From assembly GCA_046261875.1 (NCBI GenBank), contig JBHENW010000216.1:1-11674 (forward strand): a DNA stretch of 11,674 nucleotides, in the 5' to 3' direction. Source of the DNA: JBHENW01 sp046261875 (GTDB taxonomy: Bacteria > Acidobacteriota > Thermoanaerobaculia > UBA5066 > Gp7-AA6). Positions 11,315-11,674 of the stretch are shown piece after piece. The notes under the pieces are model-generated. The model was not told the DNA's origin, made no database searches, and saw nothing but the letters and a program-made list of their open reading frames with translations. Both the position numbers and the translations under genes were made by a program. Positions within the stretch are counted from its first letter, which is position 1. Each line of letters opens with the position of its first letter.

Positions 11315-11674
11315 GCCTTCTCATCCGGGGCGGCACGGTCGTCACGGCCTCCGACCAGTACCGTGGGGACGTCCTGATCGAAGGGGAAAAAATCGAGGCG
11401 ATCGGGAGCTCGCTGACCGCCCCGGCCGACCGGGTCATCGACGCGGCAGGCAAGTACGTCATCCCGGGCGGCATCGACGTCCACACGCACCTGGACATGC
11501 CCTTCGGCGGGACGACCTCGGCCGACGACTTCGAGTCCGGGACGATCGCCGCGGCGCACGGCGGCACGACCTCGATCGTGGACTTCGCCATCCAGTACAA
11601 AGGGGAGACCCTCCGCCAGGCCTGGGAGAACTGGATGCGCAAGGCGGAGGGGAAGGCGGCCATCGACTACGGCT
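11311..11674 (+). CDS. hydA: Dihydropyrimidinase / hydantoinase, N-terminal part (cut by window end)
   Basis: The first 121 residues of a cyclic-amidohydrolase-family zinc enzyme that opens dihydrouracil to N-carbamoyl-beta-alanine. The start is GTG at 11311, overlapping the upstream TGA by four bases (GTGA), so it is translationally coupled. It begins VSLLIRGGTVVTASDQYRGD, then KYVIPGGIDVHTHLDMPFGG. H58 and H60 of the H-x-H are the first two metal ligands. TTSADDFESGTIAAAHGGTT and SIVDFA are dihydropyrimidinase landmarks. The carboxylated lysine and later ligands (beyond residue ~150) lie outside the window. A D-hydantoinase reading is possible because the families overlap, but the operon with beta-ureidopropionase and mmsA supports pyrimidine breakdown. 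Confidence 0.92.
   Translation, partial: MSLLIRGGTVVTASDQYRGDVLIEGEKIEAIGSSLTAPADRVIDAAGKYVIPGGIDVHTHLDMPFGGTTSADDFESGTIAAAHGGTTSIVDFAIQYKGETLRQAWENWMRKAEGKAAIDYG

Overview
The window is very GC-rich (roughly two thirds G+C by eye) and densely coded. It contains no mobile elements, rRNA, tRNA or CRISPR. The gene types (proteobacterial-type glucokinase, Thermus/Rickettsia-type isocitrate dehydrogenase, CHASE3 sensor kinase, cardiolipin synthase, reductive pyrimidine catabolism) fit a free-living, aerobic, high-GC bacterium, probably Gram-negative. An uncultured or environmental lineage such as Acidobacteriota is possible. That placement is inference; nothing here fixes the phylum.

Left part (1-1450): the 3' end of a glucokinase gene on the + strand runs into a convergent minus-strand cluster of three small genes. 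Two of these are tandem paralogues of a family I do not recognise. The third is a one-pass membrane protein with a BamE/SmpA-like C-terminal segment. A compact divergent promoter region (1451-1532) carries two perfect TATAAT hexamers facing opposite ways. It separates this cluster from icd (1533-2978), an NADP-type isocitrate dehydrogenase with a C-terminal extension.

Middle (3132-8814): a tight minus-strand series that reads, in transcription order: yeast-type cytosine deaminase, cardiolipin synthase (start and stop codons overlap), large CHASE3-PAS-PAS-GAF histidine kinase, stand-alone receiver protein, pirin. The pirin gene is full length but carries two separate one-base frameshifts. A long perfect-arm hairpin (3003-3046) lies between the convergent ends of icd and pirin.

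Right part (8815-11674): divergent from the deaminase is a + strand operon: methylmalonate/malonate-semialdehyde dehydrogenase (mmsA), nitrilase-family beta-ureidopropionase, and a truncated dihydropyrimidinase. With the deaminase, these enzymes outline a route cytosine -> uracil -> (dihydrouracil) -> N-carbamoyl-beta-alanine -> beta-alanine -> (malonate semialdehyde) -> acetyl-CoA. Dihydropyrimidine dehydrogenase and the beta-alanine transaminase are not in the window and may lie downstream. The 107-bp divergent spacer holds a 7-bp-arm inverted repeat that could be a shared operator, and the deaminase appears to be leaderless.

The most interesting items are the paralogous small-protein pair, the cytosine-to-acetyl-CoA locus with a yeast-type deaminase, and the twice-frameshifted pirin. 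I found no clear defence system or other wholly new machine. No stretch longer than 300 bases lacks a gene.
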